From: Mytilus galloprovincialis
Lineage: Eukaryota; Mollusca; Bivalvia; Mytilida; Mytilidae
NCBI RefSeq assembly: GCF_965363235.1
Contig: NC_134844.1
Location: 71,293,497 to 71,357,496 of the forward strand
Length of the DNA stretch: 64,000 nucleotides
Direction: 5' to 3'
A program made the position numbers and the translations under genes. The notes under the pieces were generated by a model. It was given only the letters and a program-made list of their open reading frames with translations. It did not search any database and was not told where the DNA came from. Shown piece after piece: positions 30,733-42,137 of this stretch; position 1 is the first letter of the stretch, and each line of letters begins with the position of its first letter.

Positions 30733-32815
30733 CTGAGTCAAAAATTAAGTACAGTTAGTAATTTCAATACAGTAAAAAAAAAGTCATCATTCAAATTATG
30801 TTTTTCAAAATAAATTAAAAAAATAAATTACAGTTACTGTAGTACACTTAAATTTGAATGTTGAAGAATCACTAGAATTTACAAAGTTCTGTCACAAATT
30901 CAAATAAGCAAACGCTGTATTTTGATAACCCTCTCGGTTCTTGGAATGCGATTACAATCTAAGCTCCCTAGGATATTATATTGACTAAAGATCTTGGTGA
31001 ATAGCGGGAAGATAAGAACATGTTTTAGTGAACAAATGAAGCTTTAACGGTTTCTTAAGAGAATTATTCTACGAGGAGGTAAATCCCATACGCGTAAACA
31101 GAGTAAGTTTCAAAAGCTAAATAACTGTACGATATCATATTCATGATATATAAAATATATATCGACATGTTTTAAATGGTTGTAAAACGAAAGTGTGAAC
31201 AACAAATGGAATCAGAACAAAATAAAAAAATCTTACAACTGCAATATGGCAAGACTTATTATATATTAACAACCTTTGTTTGTAATCAATAACTTGATTT
31301 TAAAAGAAGGGGTGGAAGGTACACAGTTGATCAACAATGTGAAGCAATATGGACATAAAGGTTATCTATTTTTTATTGATATTTCTATGATTTGATTGAT
31401 TTTTGGTAGTTTAATAATGTATCCGAGAGATACTTTAGATATTTCATGTTTACTTTTTTTTTTAAATCAAACAACGTTTTCACTGCATACTTAGAGCATG
31501 TTTTATCTATACGGCTTATTATTCAATAGACTGTAAAATTTACAGATAAACCATGTGTACCATAACATTTTGTTAAAAGAATGATATAAACTACTGCTTT
31601 CATGAGGACATTTCCTTCAGTAATAAAATTGAGAATGGAAATGGGGAATGTGCCAAAGAGACAACAACCCGACCATAGAAAAAAACAACAGCAGAAGGTC
31701 ACCAACAGGTCTTCAATGTAGCGAGAAATTCCCGCACCCGGAGGCGTCCTTCAGCTGGCCCCTAAACAAATATATACTAGTGCAGTGATAATGAACGCCA
31801 TACTAATTTCCGAATTGTACACAAGAAACTAAAATTAAAATAATACAAGGCCAGAGACTCCTGACTTGGGACAGGCGCAAAAATGCGGCGGGGTTAAACA
31901 TGTTTGTGAGATCTATACCTCTAGCCAATGTAGAAAAGTAAACGCATAACAATACGCACATTAAAATTCAGTCCAAGAGAAGTCCGAGTCTGATGTCAGA
32001 AGATGTAACCAAAGAAAATAAACAAAATGACAATAATACATAAATAACATCAGACTACTAGCAGTTAACTGACATGCCAGCTCCAGACTTCAATTAAACT
32101 GACTGAAAGATTATGATTTCATCATATGAACATCAGGCACAATCCTTCCCGTTAGGGGTTTAGTATCATACCATCATAACATATATGAGAAGAACATAAC
32201 CCGTGTCATGCCAACAACTGGTTTTTGAATAAATGTGTTTAGTTCCGATGTAAAGACCCTATAAGTGAATCAATATTAACGCCAAAATATGCAATCTTTA
32301 ATGACCTGACAACAGTATGGTAACTATATCCCTTCTTAATAAGTCTATTCAAAGGTTTTGTTAGTTTTTGAGGTGAATACTGACACCTTTGTGCTTTTAT
32401 ATTCTGGAAACATGACGGAAAATAAAGGCATACGTGCATAAGATGATGATCACCATTGATGATGGTGTTGGAAGTAAATGTAATACTTTTTTAAAATGGG
32501 TTGTATGACTTTTAAAAATGTCAATAATTTCCCCTTTTTTTGGATAATTAACTGCGCATAAATTAAATGAAATAGGTGCTTATAATTTAAATAGCTGCAA
32601 TGTGTACTATTGTTTTGAGTTGGAAAATTCATTTCCAGAACGTATTCATAATGTATTTTTTTACAACAATGTTTTTCGTTATACAAATGAAGTAATCCAA
32701 TATGATTTGAATTGAATTTTACAGTTCAAAATAAATATAGTTTTCATTGAATGCTAATCTTCATTATTAATAGAATAAAAAATATATACTGAAATTTAAA
32801 TGTTAAAAATCATAC
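30733..32815 (-). other. Intron 1 of gene A (5' UTR intron)
   Basis: This lies between the inferred untranslated exon (donor AAG|GTATGA at 32815/32816) and coding exon 1. It contains a long DR-1 copy, listed separately, and otherwise no recognised feature. Confidence 0.5.
31615..32430 (+). repeat. Dispersed repeat DR-1, long copy
   Basis: It starts GGAAATGGGGAATGTGCCAA, continues through AGGTCTTCAATGTAGCGAG, CTCCTGACTTGGGACAGGCG, ACATGCCAGCTCCAGAC and TGTCATGCCAACAACTGG, and ends near TATGCAATCTTTAATGACC and GTGCTTTTAT. The same order is present at 36762-37500. It has no ORF. I recognise the family as widespread in mussels from memory; its class is unknown to me. Confidence 0.75.
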
Positions 32816-32908
32816 CTTGTAATGCGGTCAGGTCAATCTGAAATGCAAAGTTAAACACGTTGTTCTCCCAACGACAACTTATCACCACAAAATATGAAAT
32901 TTTGAGCT
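32816..32908 (-). other. Gene A 5' UTR exon (inferred)
   Basis: The donor AAG|GTATGA at 32815/32816 and a TATA box about 120 bp upstream define a first exon. The transcription start is set only by the usual ~30-bp distance from the TATA box, so the upper limit is approximate. The exon has no ATG. Confidence 0.5.
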
Positions 32909-32934
32909 TCGTACAATCTATATTTGGTTATACG

Positions 32935-32944
32935 CTTTATATAC
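32935..32944 (-). promoter_or_regulatory. TATA box of gene A
   Basis: The minus strand reads GTATATAAAG. It lies about 119 bp upstream of the first-exon donor. Gene B has a matching box at essentially the same distance from its own first donor, which supports both. Confidence 0.6.
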
Positions 32945-32949
32945 TCGTC

Positions 32950-35339
32950 GAACGAATCGGCAATCATGCATCACTCCTTTAGAATTTATTTCGGAGAAAT
33001 CAACAAAAAAGAACGGCTTATAATGTTTCGTGGAAATGTATTGTGGACGTATATTAGGATTTATTTAAGGTAGAAATCAAATTATTTAAACATAACACAA
33101 TGCTCTTTTTACATGCATTAAATATGTTATGGTGTATTATATTTCATGCAATTACCACAGATGAATTTTGAATACTATAACTTTTGATATATGCAATACA
33201 AGTACGATAGTGATTAAGTTTATATCTTTGTCAGACGTCTTTGTATTTTATCAGTCTTCCTGTTTTCAGTGTTAAGTTATCATTATCAAAAAATCTTAAC
33301 ATTTATAAAAGAAAATTATACAAATTATACAGCTTATCTACAAAATGAGAAAAAAACATTTTATTCTAAATTCACTCAACAGAAATAGAACCGGTGGATT
33401 GAAATATTCAAATATTAAAATACATTGTAATGATTTTTTTTATCATATCTTATTCTGTAATGTATTTTCAATAATGATTTTGATTTTTTTGTACTTTTAT
33501 GATATCTAATTCTATAACATGTATAATGCAATTTCAATAAAATTTTTTTTTATATATATTATCAAATTCTATTAAGCATTTTCAATAATGATTTTTTTAA
33601 AAACAAAATGTTGATTGATGATAAAAGGTTGACTCTTTTATAAAAGTTAGATAGCAAGTATTTCAAATATTTTACTAACACAAAAGTAGTTCAGTCCAAA
33701 TCAGAAATTGGACAGTTAATATTCACTAATAGCATCTGATTTTGTCAGATTTTTAATGACTACCTCCTTGTGAATTTGCCTTGGTATTCAGTATTTTTTA
33801 AATTTTAGAAAATTAAACAGACATAATTTTAGTTACCAATATACTATTAATACTGTGAGTTTTTAAATAATTGAAAATACAACACAGTTTATATATGTAC
33901 GGTATTAACCACTTTTTGTGTGTTGAATAGTAATTAAAAAAAAAACACGACCTTGAATTTATTTACGTCTGTAAAAGGAAGTGTCTTGGATTGTAGGCCA
34001 TATCATTAGGGGTCTCTATAGATAGTCTAAATTATATCAACAAATAATTATAAATGTTTTTGAAGAAATTCTTTAAATTAGTCAAGCCATTGTATGTAAG
34101 ACAACATTGTCATTCGTAAAGAGTCATGCTTCTATTTAAGAAATAATTCATGGGGGATTGAACATATCGTGATTTTACAACGGGTTGGCCCTTTATGACA
34201 AATATTTTACCCTGAGCGATATTCAAGCCCCCATGAGTTATTTCGTTTCTAATAGGACAAATACAGCAATGGTTGTGGATCGAAGAACTCTAGGTGAATG
34301 CAGTATTTGCCGTTCCCATAAATAAACGCACTACTAAATTGACGTAAAAGAAATGAGCAAACTGTATAAGTGGCATGCTTAAACTATTTACAATAACATA
34401 TTTAGATAGGTTTGGATGTATCTAAATGATAATTGTATTTATATGTCTTATATGTATACAAAAACGATTTATATAAGACATTTTGGCATCGTTTGTTTAC
34501 GTTTTATTGTTGTGATGTCTTTCGGTTTCACAAGCGTGTGTTTTCCCCGTAAAATGCTTATATTCTTACGTCATCAATCTATGACGTCGGGTAGTTCATT
34601 CATATAAAAGCATATGACGTGGAGTACGATCGGAACAGCCCAAACAATATATTCATATTTTACCATGTACTCAAAGCGTTTTAAGAACGTCATGTTAGAA
34701 TGGTTATTATATTCATTTATTGTCTTGTGTCAAGTAAAATGGTGTTTTTATCTATAAAACATATCAAAAAGTTGATACATAAATGACCACGGAGTTAGCC
34801 AAAGTACTGTATGGTATAGAAATCTAAAAGGGATATCCCATCACGATTATATCTATATATTACGTCAAGTGTGCGTGTAAGTTAACAATCTACTTTCATG
34901 TCAAACATGTTGAATTTTGTTTAAAAAGATAGTAATTGATATATTTAAAGAAAAGATGTATATGAAGATAACACAACATATTTGTTTAAAAGGAATTCGT
35001 TTAAGTATTCAGTAAAGATTTATTGGTTGAAAGGAATTAATGTCTTTAACGAAAGAAATATTATAATAGTTTAAATGATTGACATATTGCAATACGTTCA
35101 TTGTGATCTATCCGTATTTCATAAAAATACACATTTTTAAAGATCTGAAGAAGCAGGGTTATACACACAAGTATAGTCTGTATAAAGTCAGAACTCTCAA
35201 GCTACACTGGAGAAATGAAAAGAAGTAATGTCGTCTCATTATGATGTTATAATGGAATAAATCTTTGTCATTATATATTTGCATATTTCAAATCAGAAAC
35301 TGTATAAGGATAGAAAAAAATATGCATAACCTTATGACA
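32950..35339. other. Upstream intergenic region of gene A, no gene seen
   Basis: AT-rich sequence. It presumably contains gene A regulatory DNA, but I cannot point to a specific site. No recognised repeat. Confidence 0.4.
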
Positions 35340-35460
35340 ACATGGATTTTAATTCATTTGTTGATTCGAACGTCACTGATGAGTTTTTTGTTGACGAAAC
35401 GCGCGTCTGGCGTAAATACAAAATTTCAATCCTGGTATATGTGATGAGTTTATTCACTGC
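35340..35460 (-). mobile_element. Mussel MITE, partial (GCGTTTCGTCTAC family)
   Basis: GATTCGAACGTCACTGATGAG, GACGAAACGCGCGTCTGGCG and GTGATGAGTTTATT are the right arm of the element seen whole at 37925-38215. Confidence 0.7.
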
Positions 35461-35934
35461 AGCTTAGCTTAATAAACAGTGTCTTACAGCTATGATAACT
35501 GATTGACATACACCATGTCAACACATTTACGTTAAATGTACAAGGTTTTGATTCCTTAGGAATTAGTATGATATACAAGATGTGTACCGAAAAATATTTG
35601 AGCCTGAAATAACATGATTCATTTCTTATCTGTAATAATACACATTGCAGTGTTTTTAATGGGAGATTTGTGTCTTTTGTGTTAATCTTTTTTACTCATT
35701 TTAATTGGTCGTTTTAATCTAATGAATGAGCCATATATGAAACTGTTTTTTTTTTTTTTATTTGTAGCACTAAAACACTATTTTTATCACTATCATATTC
35801 TTCATTGGTCTGTCTCATGTTATCAGGTGCCAGTGATTTAGTGATTGGCGTTGATAATTGTTTAAGAATGAATATTTTATCAGTTTCATTGTTTCGGTAA
35901 AAGCAAAATCGCTGTTTCAATCAGATAATAGGCT

Positions 35935-36210
35935 ATTTTAGTGACAGATCTATGCGTAGTGTGGTTATCGGATTTTTACGAGAAGAGTTACGATCAGGTC
36001 ACTTACATGCGGAAAATATGCCAGCAAATTGTCTTCTGGAAGCAATCAAGTAAAATAAAGTTAAATTCTTCTAATAGTGGAAAAATTAAAGAATTTTCTT
36101 CCAAAAAAAGTATATGAACATAAATCTAATAATGAAAACTATCCATTTTGTTATGAAAACATTTCCTTAGGGTTTTTGTTTTAATTTGAGGTTTCGTATG
36201 ACTTTAAATT
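35935..36210 (+). mobile_element. Partial copy of the 13.2-kb MITE
   Basis: It matches 13505-13783 through CGGATTTTTACGAGA, GCGGAAAATATG, TTAAAGAATTTTCTTCC, GAAAACTATCCATT and the right terminus ATGACTTTAA. The left half and left terminus are missing. Confidence 0.7.
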
Positions 36211-36761
36211 GAATAATTCGTTTATGAAAACTCTCAAATGTTGTCAACGTAGTAGTATTTTATAGATATAAAAGTTATTGCTATTCAAATGAAATTTACA
36301 AAAAAATGAGAATGAAACTATCATTGACAGAGATAATCCAAGTACTCATTCTTCCTGCGAATCCTAACTCAGTCAAAAAAAAAATCGGTAACGAGACACA
36401 ATCGATAAATGTACAGATCACACTACTCTTCTGCTGTCTCAAATAATCAAATATCATAGTTAAATTAAGCTATGGGAACTTGCAATTCAAAAAGAGGCAC
36501 ACATAGGCACAATTAAAACACATTCTGTTATTAATTATCATTAAACATATCTAAAAAGTTTACACTATTTTTTTTATATAAGATAATCAGTTAAAATGCC
36601 TTCTCACTTTGTTTATCGGGTCCGCTTATGATTTTCTATACATTCTGTCTCCAAACAAGATTAGTTGATCATTTTTAGTTTTCGTCAAAAGTATACATGT
36701 TGGTCTTCAATGCTCTTCAGCTTTGTACTTTTTTGACCATTTAAACTAAAAATTTAGATTG

Positions 36762-37500
36762 GAAATGGGGAATGTGTCAAAGAGACCAGACAACAGCCGA
36801 AGATGACCAATGGGTCTTCAAAGTAGCGAAAGTCCCTCACCCGTTAATGTCCTTAAGTTGGCTCCCAAACAAATATGTATACTAATTTAGTGATAATGGA
36901 CGTCATACTTAACCCCGAATCATACACAAGAATCTAAAATAAAAAATCATACAAGACATACAAAGGCCAGAGGCTCCTGACTTGGGTCAAGCGCAACGTT
37001 ACGGCAGGGTTAAACAATTTTTTTGAGATCTCAACCCTCCCTCTAAACCTCTAGCCAAGGTAGAAAAAACGCACGTACAACAATAAGCAAAGTAAAAAGT
37101 CAGATAAAGAAAAGTCCGAGTCAGAATATGAAACAAAAAAAAAAAAAAAAAAATGACAAAACGCTTAAATAACAACAGAAAACTAGCAGTTTCTGACATG
37201 CCAGCCTCAGACCTCAATTAAACTGATTGAACAATTATTTCTTCATCATATGAATATCTGGCACAATTCCTCTTGTTAGGGGTTAAGTATAACACCATCA
37301 TGAAATAGACGATAAGAAAATTAGCCGTGTCATGCCAACAACTGGTTTTAATAAATATGTTTATTTCCGATGCAAATACCCTACAATTGAATCAATATTA
37401 AAGCCAAAATATGCAATCTTTAATGACCTGACAACAGCATCGTTACTATATCCCTTCTTAGTAAGGACTGGTTAAAGGTTTTGCTAGCTTTTGACTTTTT
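36762..37500 (+). repeat. Dispersed repeat DR-1, long copy
   Basis: This is parallel to the copy at 31615-32430 from GGAAATGGGGAATGTGTCAA to CCCTTCTTAGTAAGGA, with small insertions (an A-run at about 37136-37153). The sequence just before it, 36690-36720 (GGTCTTCAATGCTCTTCAGC), matches the end of the GCGTTTCGTCTAC MITE family. Confidence 0.75.
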
Positions 37501-37924
37501 TGTGCTTTGTAAAGAATATTACCATTTTGAATTATATTTAAGAATTATTTCCTTATACCGATGATAAAACTTAGTAAATGTTTGAAGTAGTTTGTGATAT
37601 CGATAACGCTGGTGTAATGATTTTCCAGTAATACCTAAATTTCTCTCCCTTAAGTCTAATACGTTGTTATATACACGAGCTAATCATACAAATTGAGATA
37701 TATAAACACCATAAGATGGTGACAAAAGAAGGGAAATATCTGAAAATGGATAATCAACGGTAAGAAATGAAACATCATCTCTTTCATCATGATTTTTTTG
37801 TATCAAGCTTCCCGTTAATGATATAGATATCAAGATCGAGGTTATTGTTAGTATTAGCTTTATTTAAAGTAAGTTCAACATGATTAATTTCTTTAATATA
37901 CATACTGAATTCGTCATTATTGAG

Positions 37925-38215
37925 AGCAAATATATCATCAAATAAACTCATCATAGATACCAGGATTAAATTTTCATATTTATGCTAGGCGCGCGTTTCG
38001 TCTACAAAAGACTCATCAGTGACGCTCTCATCAAAAATGGTAAAAAAGGCCAAATAAAGTACGAAGTTGAAGAGCATTGGGTACAAACAATTCCAAAAAG
38101 TTTTGCCAAATGATTCTTTGAATTCGAGCGTCATTGATAAGTCTTTTGTAGACAAAACGTGCGTCTGGCGTAAATACAAAATTTAATCCTAGTATTCATG
38201 ATGAATTTATTTAAA
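37925..38215. mobile_element. Whole palindromic MITE of the GCGTTTCGTCTAC family
   Basis: The left arm (AATAAACTCATCATAGATAC, CGCGCGTTTCGTCTAC, GACTCATCAGTGACGCTC) is mirrored by the right arm (GAGCGTCATTGATAAGTC, GTAGACAAAACGTGCGTCTG, ATGATGAATTTATT). The centre carries AAAGTACGAAGTTGAAGAGC. Half copies are at 27905, 35340, 52655 and 57690. I recognise it as one of the commonest mussel repeats from memory. Confidence 0.85.
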
Positions 38216-38224
38216 AATGCCTAT

Positions 38225-38690
38225 GACAGATTTTGAAACAAGAATGTGTCCATAGTACACGGATGCCCCACTCCCACTATCATTTTCTATGTTCAGTGGT
38301 CCGTGAAATTGGGGTCAAAACTGTAATTTGGAATTAAAATTAGAAAGATCATATCATAGGGAACATGTGTACTAAGTTTCAAGTTGATGTAACTTTAACT
38401 TCATCAAAAACTACCTTGACCAAAAACTTTAACCTGAACTTTGCACTATCATTTTCTATGTTCAGTGGACCATGAAATTGGGGTCAAAACTATAATTTGG
38501 CATTAAAATTAGAAAGATCATATCATGGGGAACATGTGTTTTAAGTTTCAAGTTGATTGGACTTCAGCTTCATCAAAAACTACCTCGACCAAAAAATTTA
38601 ACCGGACGGACGAACGGAGGCACAGACCAGAAAACATAATGCCCCTCTACTATCGTAGGTGGGGCATAAAAACAAAGTTTGAAAGTCGTT
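38225..38690 (+). repeat. Tandem repeat, ~170-bp units, with GGACGGACGAACGG tail
   Basis: CACTATCATTTTCTATGTTC and ATGAAATTGGGGTCAAAACT-type blocks occur twice (about 38277 and 38447), followed by a GGACGGACGAACGGAGGCAC tail and ACTATCGTAGGTGGGGCATA. This is a repeat I recognise from many bivalve introns. Confidence 0.75.
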
Positions 38691-39178
38691 ATTTATATCA
38701 ACTTTTTATTCGAATAATGTCAGCAGTCGTGTCAGCACTTAAACACAAGTGTCTGTGAAAGAGATGGACACGGGTAAGCAATACAGTAAGCAAGGGACTC
38801 CATAAGTGGTATTATTATGTCATTACCACTGATATCAGTCTCTTAATGACTAAATGTCGTTAGGTAAATCAACTATAGATTACCTATTAATGTGATCATT
38901 AACTTACTCCGAAATGGCATATTATAAGGAGCAACAGGTGGTATCGAAACGACCAGTGTAAAACAATTCTAACGAGAAATATAACGGCACATTCATATAC
39001 AAAAAATGGCTTCAAACATAAAACCAAATATCCTCCACTGAACAAATAACGTTGATGTATGCACCTAAAACAATTTGACCTGAAACGTGTAGCATCAGCT
39101 CACTTTGTGTAGCAACATAGTGTATACAAGTATACCGAATGATTAGTGTGAAACAGTACAAAAGGGAAAGACAATGGC

Positions 39179-39469
39179 ATGATTTATAATCAAAACTTGA
39201 AACGAAACACTAATAGAATTGGAAAACAGCAAATAACAAAAACAACATTGTCGAGACTCTTTTCCGTTCCACCATTGCAAGTTTTAGACTTTTACATGGA
39301 AGTGTGTGTTTCTGATATTGGAAATTATGAAAATCCAACACAAATTCAAATAATATTGACAGTGGAACTTGGAAATGTGTCAACAAGTCAACTATCCGAA
39401 CATAGAGTGGAAAAGTTCGAAGGCCACAAATATATATTCAATAAAGCGAGAAAATCACTCGTGTATTGA
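39179..39469 (+). CDS. Hypothetical 96-aa ORF, unrecognised
   Basis: A true ATG opens MIYNQNLKRNTNRIGKQQ and the frame runs 96 codons to TGA with a fairly protein-like composition (VPPLQVLDFYMEVCVSDIG, KYIFNKARKSLVY). No homologue comes to mind and no paralogous copy exists in the window. It may be a remnant exon or chance; a run of A follows the stop. Confidence 0.25.
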   Translation: MIYNQNLKRNTNRIGKQQITKTTLSRLFSVPPLQVLDFYMEVCVSDIGNYENPTQIQIILTVELGNVSTSQLSEHRVEKFEGHKYIFNKARKSLVY

Positions 39470-39821
39470 AAAAAAAACCCATGAAATATAAAATATGATT
39501 TATTAAGTTAAAGCACGTGATAAAAAATAACACACAAAAAACTATCACAGTCAAGTAAATGTAATTTCTATGCAGTTGTGATATTAAATGTATATAAAAA
39601 TATAAATCATATATTTATGATGTACCATTTATATTATGAAAGAAGGCACACAATTCACAGACACAAGCTGTCATTATCAAAAGCAAAAACCTAAGCAATT
39701 CTAAAATGAAACGACATTTAACAAAACAAAAACAAAACTTGATCACCAAAAGTAAAGTTACTTGTTCTTGTGTATAGCTCTTTGATTTTGTTTCCAAAAT
39801 ACCGCATATGGAAAGACATAG

Positions 39822-42135
39822 CTATGGAACGCCGTAGCTGCCTTATGTGTACTTGTTTTTAGATACGCTTATACTTTTCAATATATGCACATAGTTTTTC
39901 TATATATGCACATACTTTTTCTCTATATGCACATAGTTTACTTTATATGCACATAGTTTACTTTATATGCACATAGTTTTTCTATATATGCACATAGTTT
40001 TTCTATATATGCACATAGTTTTACTATATATGCACATACTTTTTCTCTATACGCACATACTTGTTCTCTATATGCACATAGTTTACTTTATATGCACATA
40101 GTTTTTCTCTATATGCACATCTGTTACGTATTCGTTTTTAATGCGCGGAGTATACGGTTGCACTTTGAATTAAATCGTTTTTCAATTGTGTTCATGTCTC
40201 TGGTGGTAACAATGTGTTCTTACAGATGAAATGACCCTATAAGCGCGATTGCAACCGTTCCAGTGCTCGGTTAATACCCTGTTACTTATTCACTTATAAT
40301 ACGTTTGTTGTACGTTGCACCTTTTAAAAAAGGATTTTCAATTGTGTCCGTGTCTTTGATGGTAACGATGTGTTTTAAAAATGAAATTACCCTATTAGCG
40401 CGCATGTACCCGTTCCAGCGCTCGGTTAATACCCTGTTACCTATTCACTTATAAACGTTTGTTGTACGTAGAACATTTTAGAAAAGGATTTTAAAATTAA
40501 GTTCATATCTCTGGTGGTAATAATGTTTTCTAAGAGATGAAATGACCCTATTAGCGCGCATGCACCAGTTCCAGCGCTCTGTTAATACCATGTTACCTAT
40601 TCACTTTTAATACGTTTGTTGTACGTTGCACCTTTTAGAAAAGGATTTTCAATTTTGTCCATGTCTCTTGTGGTAACAATGTGTTCTTAGAGATGAAATA
40701 ACCCTATTAGCACGCAAGTACCCGTTCCAGCGCTCGGTAAATAACCTGTTACCTGTTATATAAAATTAAAGTATTTACATGTTTCTGCTTTTGCACATAT
40801 TTTCCTTGGAGAACCCTGACAAATATGGTTGAAAATCAAATATGATGAATAAAAGATAAAAATTTGCTCTTCTTAATGAACATTTATCATTGTCATAGAA
40901 AATTATAGATTAAAGCAATGTCCCTATTTTTTGGTGGCAGCTTTGTGACAAGTACAGCTTTCTTTTAAATGTTAAATTTACTATTCTAATAAATTCAAAC
41001 TCTGAATGTTTACACTGCCATTACACATGGAATATTTAAACAAAATCATCCAAAACGCACAAACAAAAATAAGTCTGAACATACTACACTACACATAAAA
41101 AGTATTACAAACGTGTTATAAGCGAATAAGTAACGAATAGGTAACAGGGTATTAACCGAGCGCTGGAACGGGTACATACGCAGTAATAGGGTTATTTCAT
41201 CTCTAAGAACACATTGTTACCACCTGAGACATGGACATAATTGAAAATCCTTTTCTAAAAGGTGCAATGTACAACAAACGTATTATAAGTGAATAGGTAA
41301 CGAATAGGTAACAAATAGGTAACAGGGTATTAACCGAGCGCTGGAACGGGTACATACGCGCTAATAGGGTCATTCAATCTCTAAGATCACATTGTTACCA
41401 CAAGAGACATGAACACAATTGAAAATCCTTTTCTAAAAGGTGCAACGTACAACAAAAGTATTATAAGTGAATAGGTAACGAATAGGTAACGAATAGATAA
41501 CAGGGTGTCAACCGAGCGCTGGAACGGGTACATGCGCGCTAATAGGGTCATTTCATCTCTAAGAACACATTGTTACACCAAGAGACATGGGCACAATTGA
41601 ATTTTTTTTTTAAAAGGTGCAACGTACAACAAACGTATTATAAGTGAATAAGTAACAGGGTATTAACCGAGCACTGGAACGGTTGCAATCGCGCTTATAG
41701 GGTCATTTCATCTGTAAGAACACATTGTTACCACCAGAGACATGAACACAATTGAAAAACGATTTAATTCAAAGTGCAACCGTATACTCCGCGCATTAAA
41801 AACGAATTAGTAACAGATGTGCATATAGAGAAAAACTATGTGCATATAAAGTAAACTATGTGCATATAGAGAACAAGTATGTGCGTATAGAGAAAAAGTA
41901 TGTGCATATATAGTAAAACTATGTGCATATATAGAAAAACTATGTGCATATATAGAAAAACTATGTGCATATAAAGTAAACTATGTGCATATAAAGTAAA
42001 CTATGTGCATATAAAGTAAACTATGTGCATATAGAGAAAAAGTATGTGCATATATAGAAAAACTATGTGCATATATTGAAAAGTATAAGCGTATCTAAAA
42101 ACAAGTACACATAAGGCAGCTACGGCGTTCCATAG
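39822..42135 (+). mobile_element. Foldback element unit 1
   Basis: The ends are CTATGGAACGCCGTAGC and its reverse complement. Each arm (about 940-1000 bp) has about a dozen tandem copies of a ~20-bp unit with core TATATGCACATAG, then roughly four tandem units of ~170 bp with landmarks GTTCCAGCGCTCGGTTAA, TTGTTGTACGTTGCACC and GGTAACAATGTGTTC. The middle (about 40760-41108) is unique AT-rich DNA. The architecture recalls Drosophila FB elements (long arms built of tandem repeats); that is analogy only. Confidence 0.8.
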
Positions 42136-42137
42136 AT

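Noticed and set aside
13505-36210. The two related blocks at 13.5 and 35.9 kb as LTRs of one retroelement
   Set aside because: They are partial copies of a MITE with its own inverted ends, and no retroelement genes lie between them.
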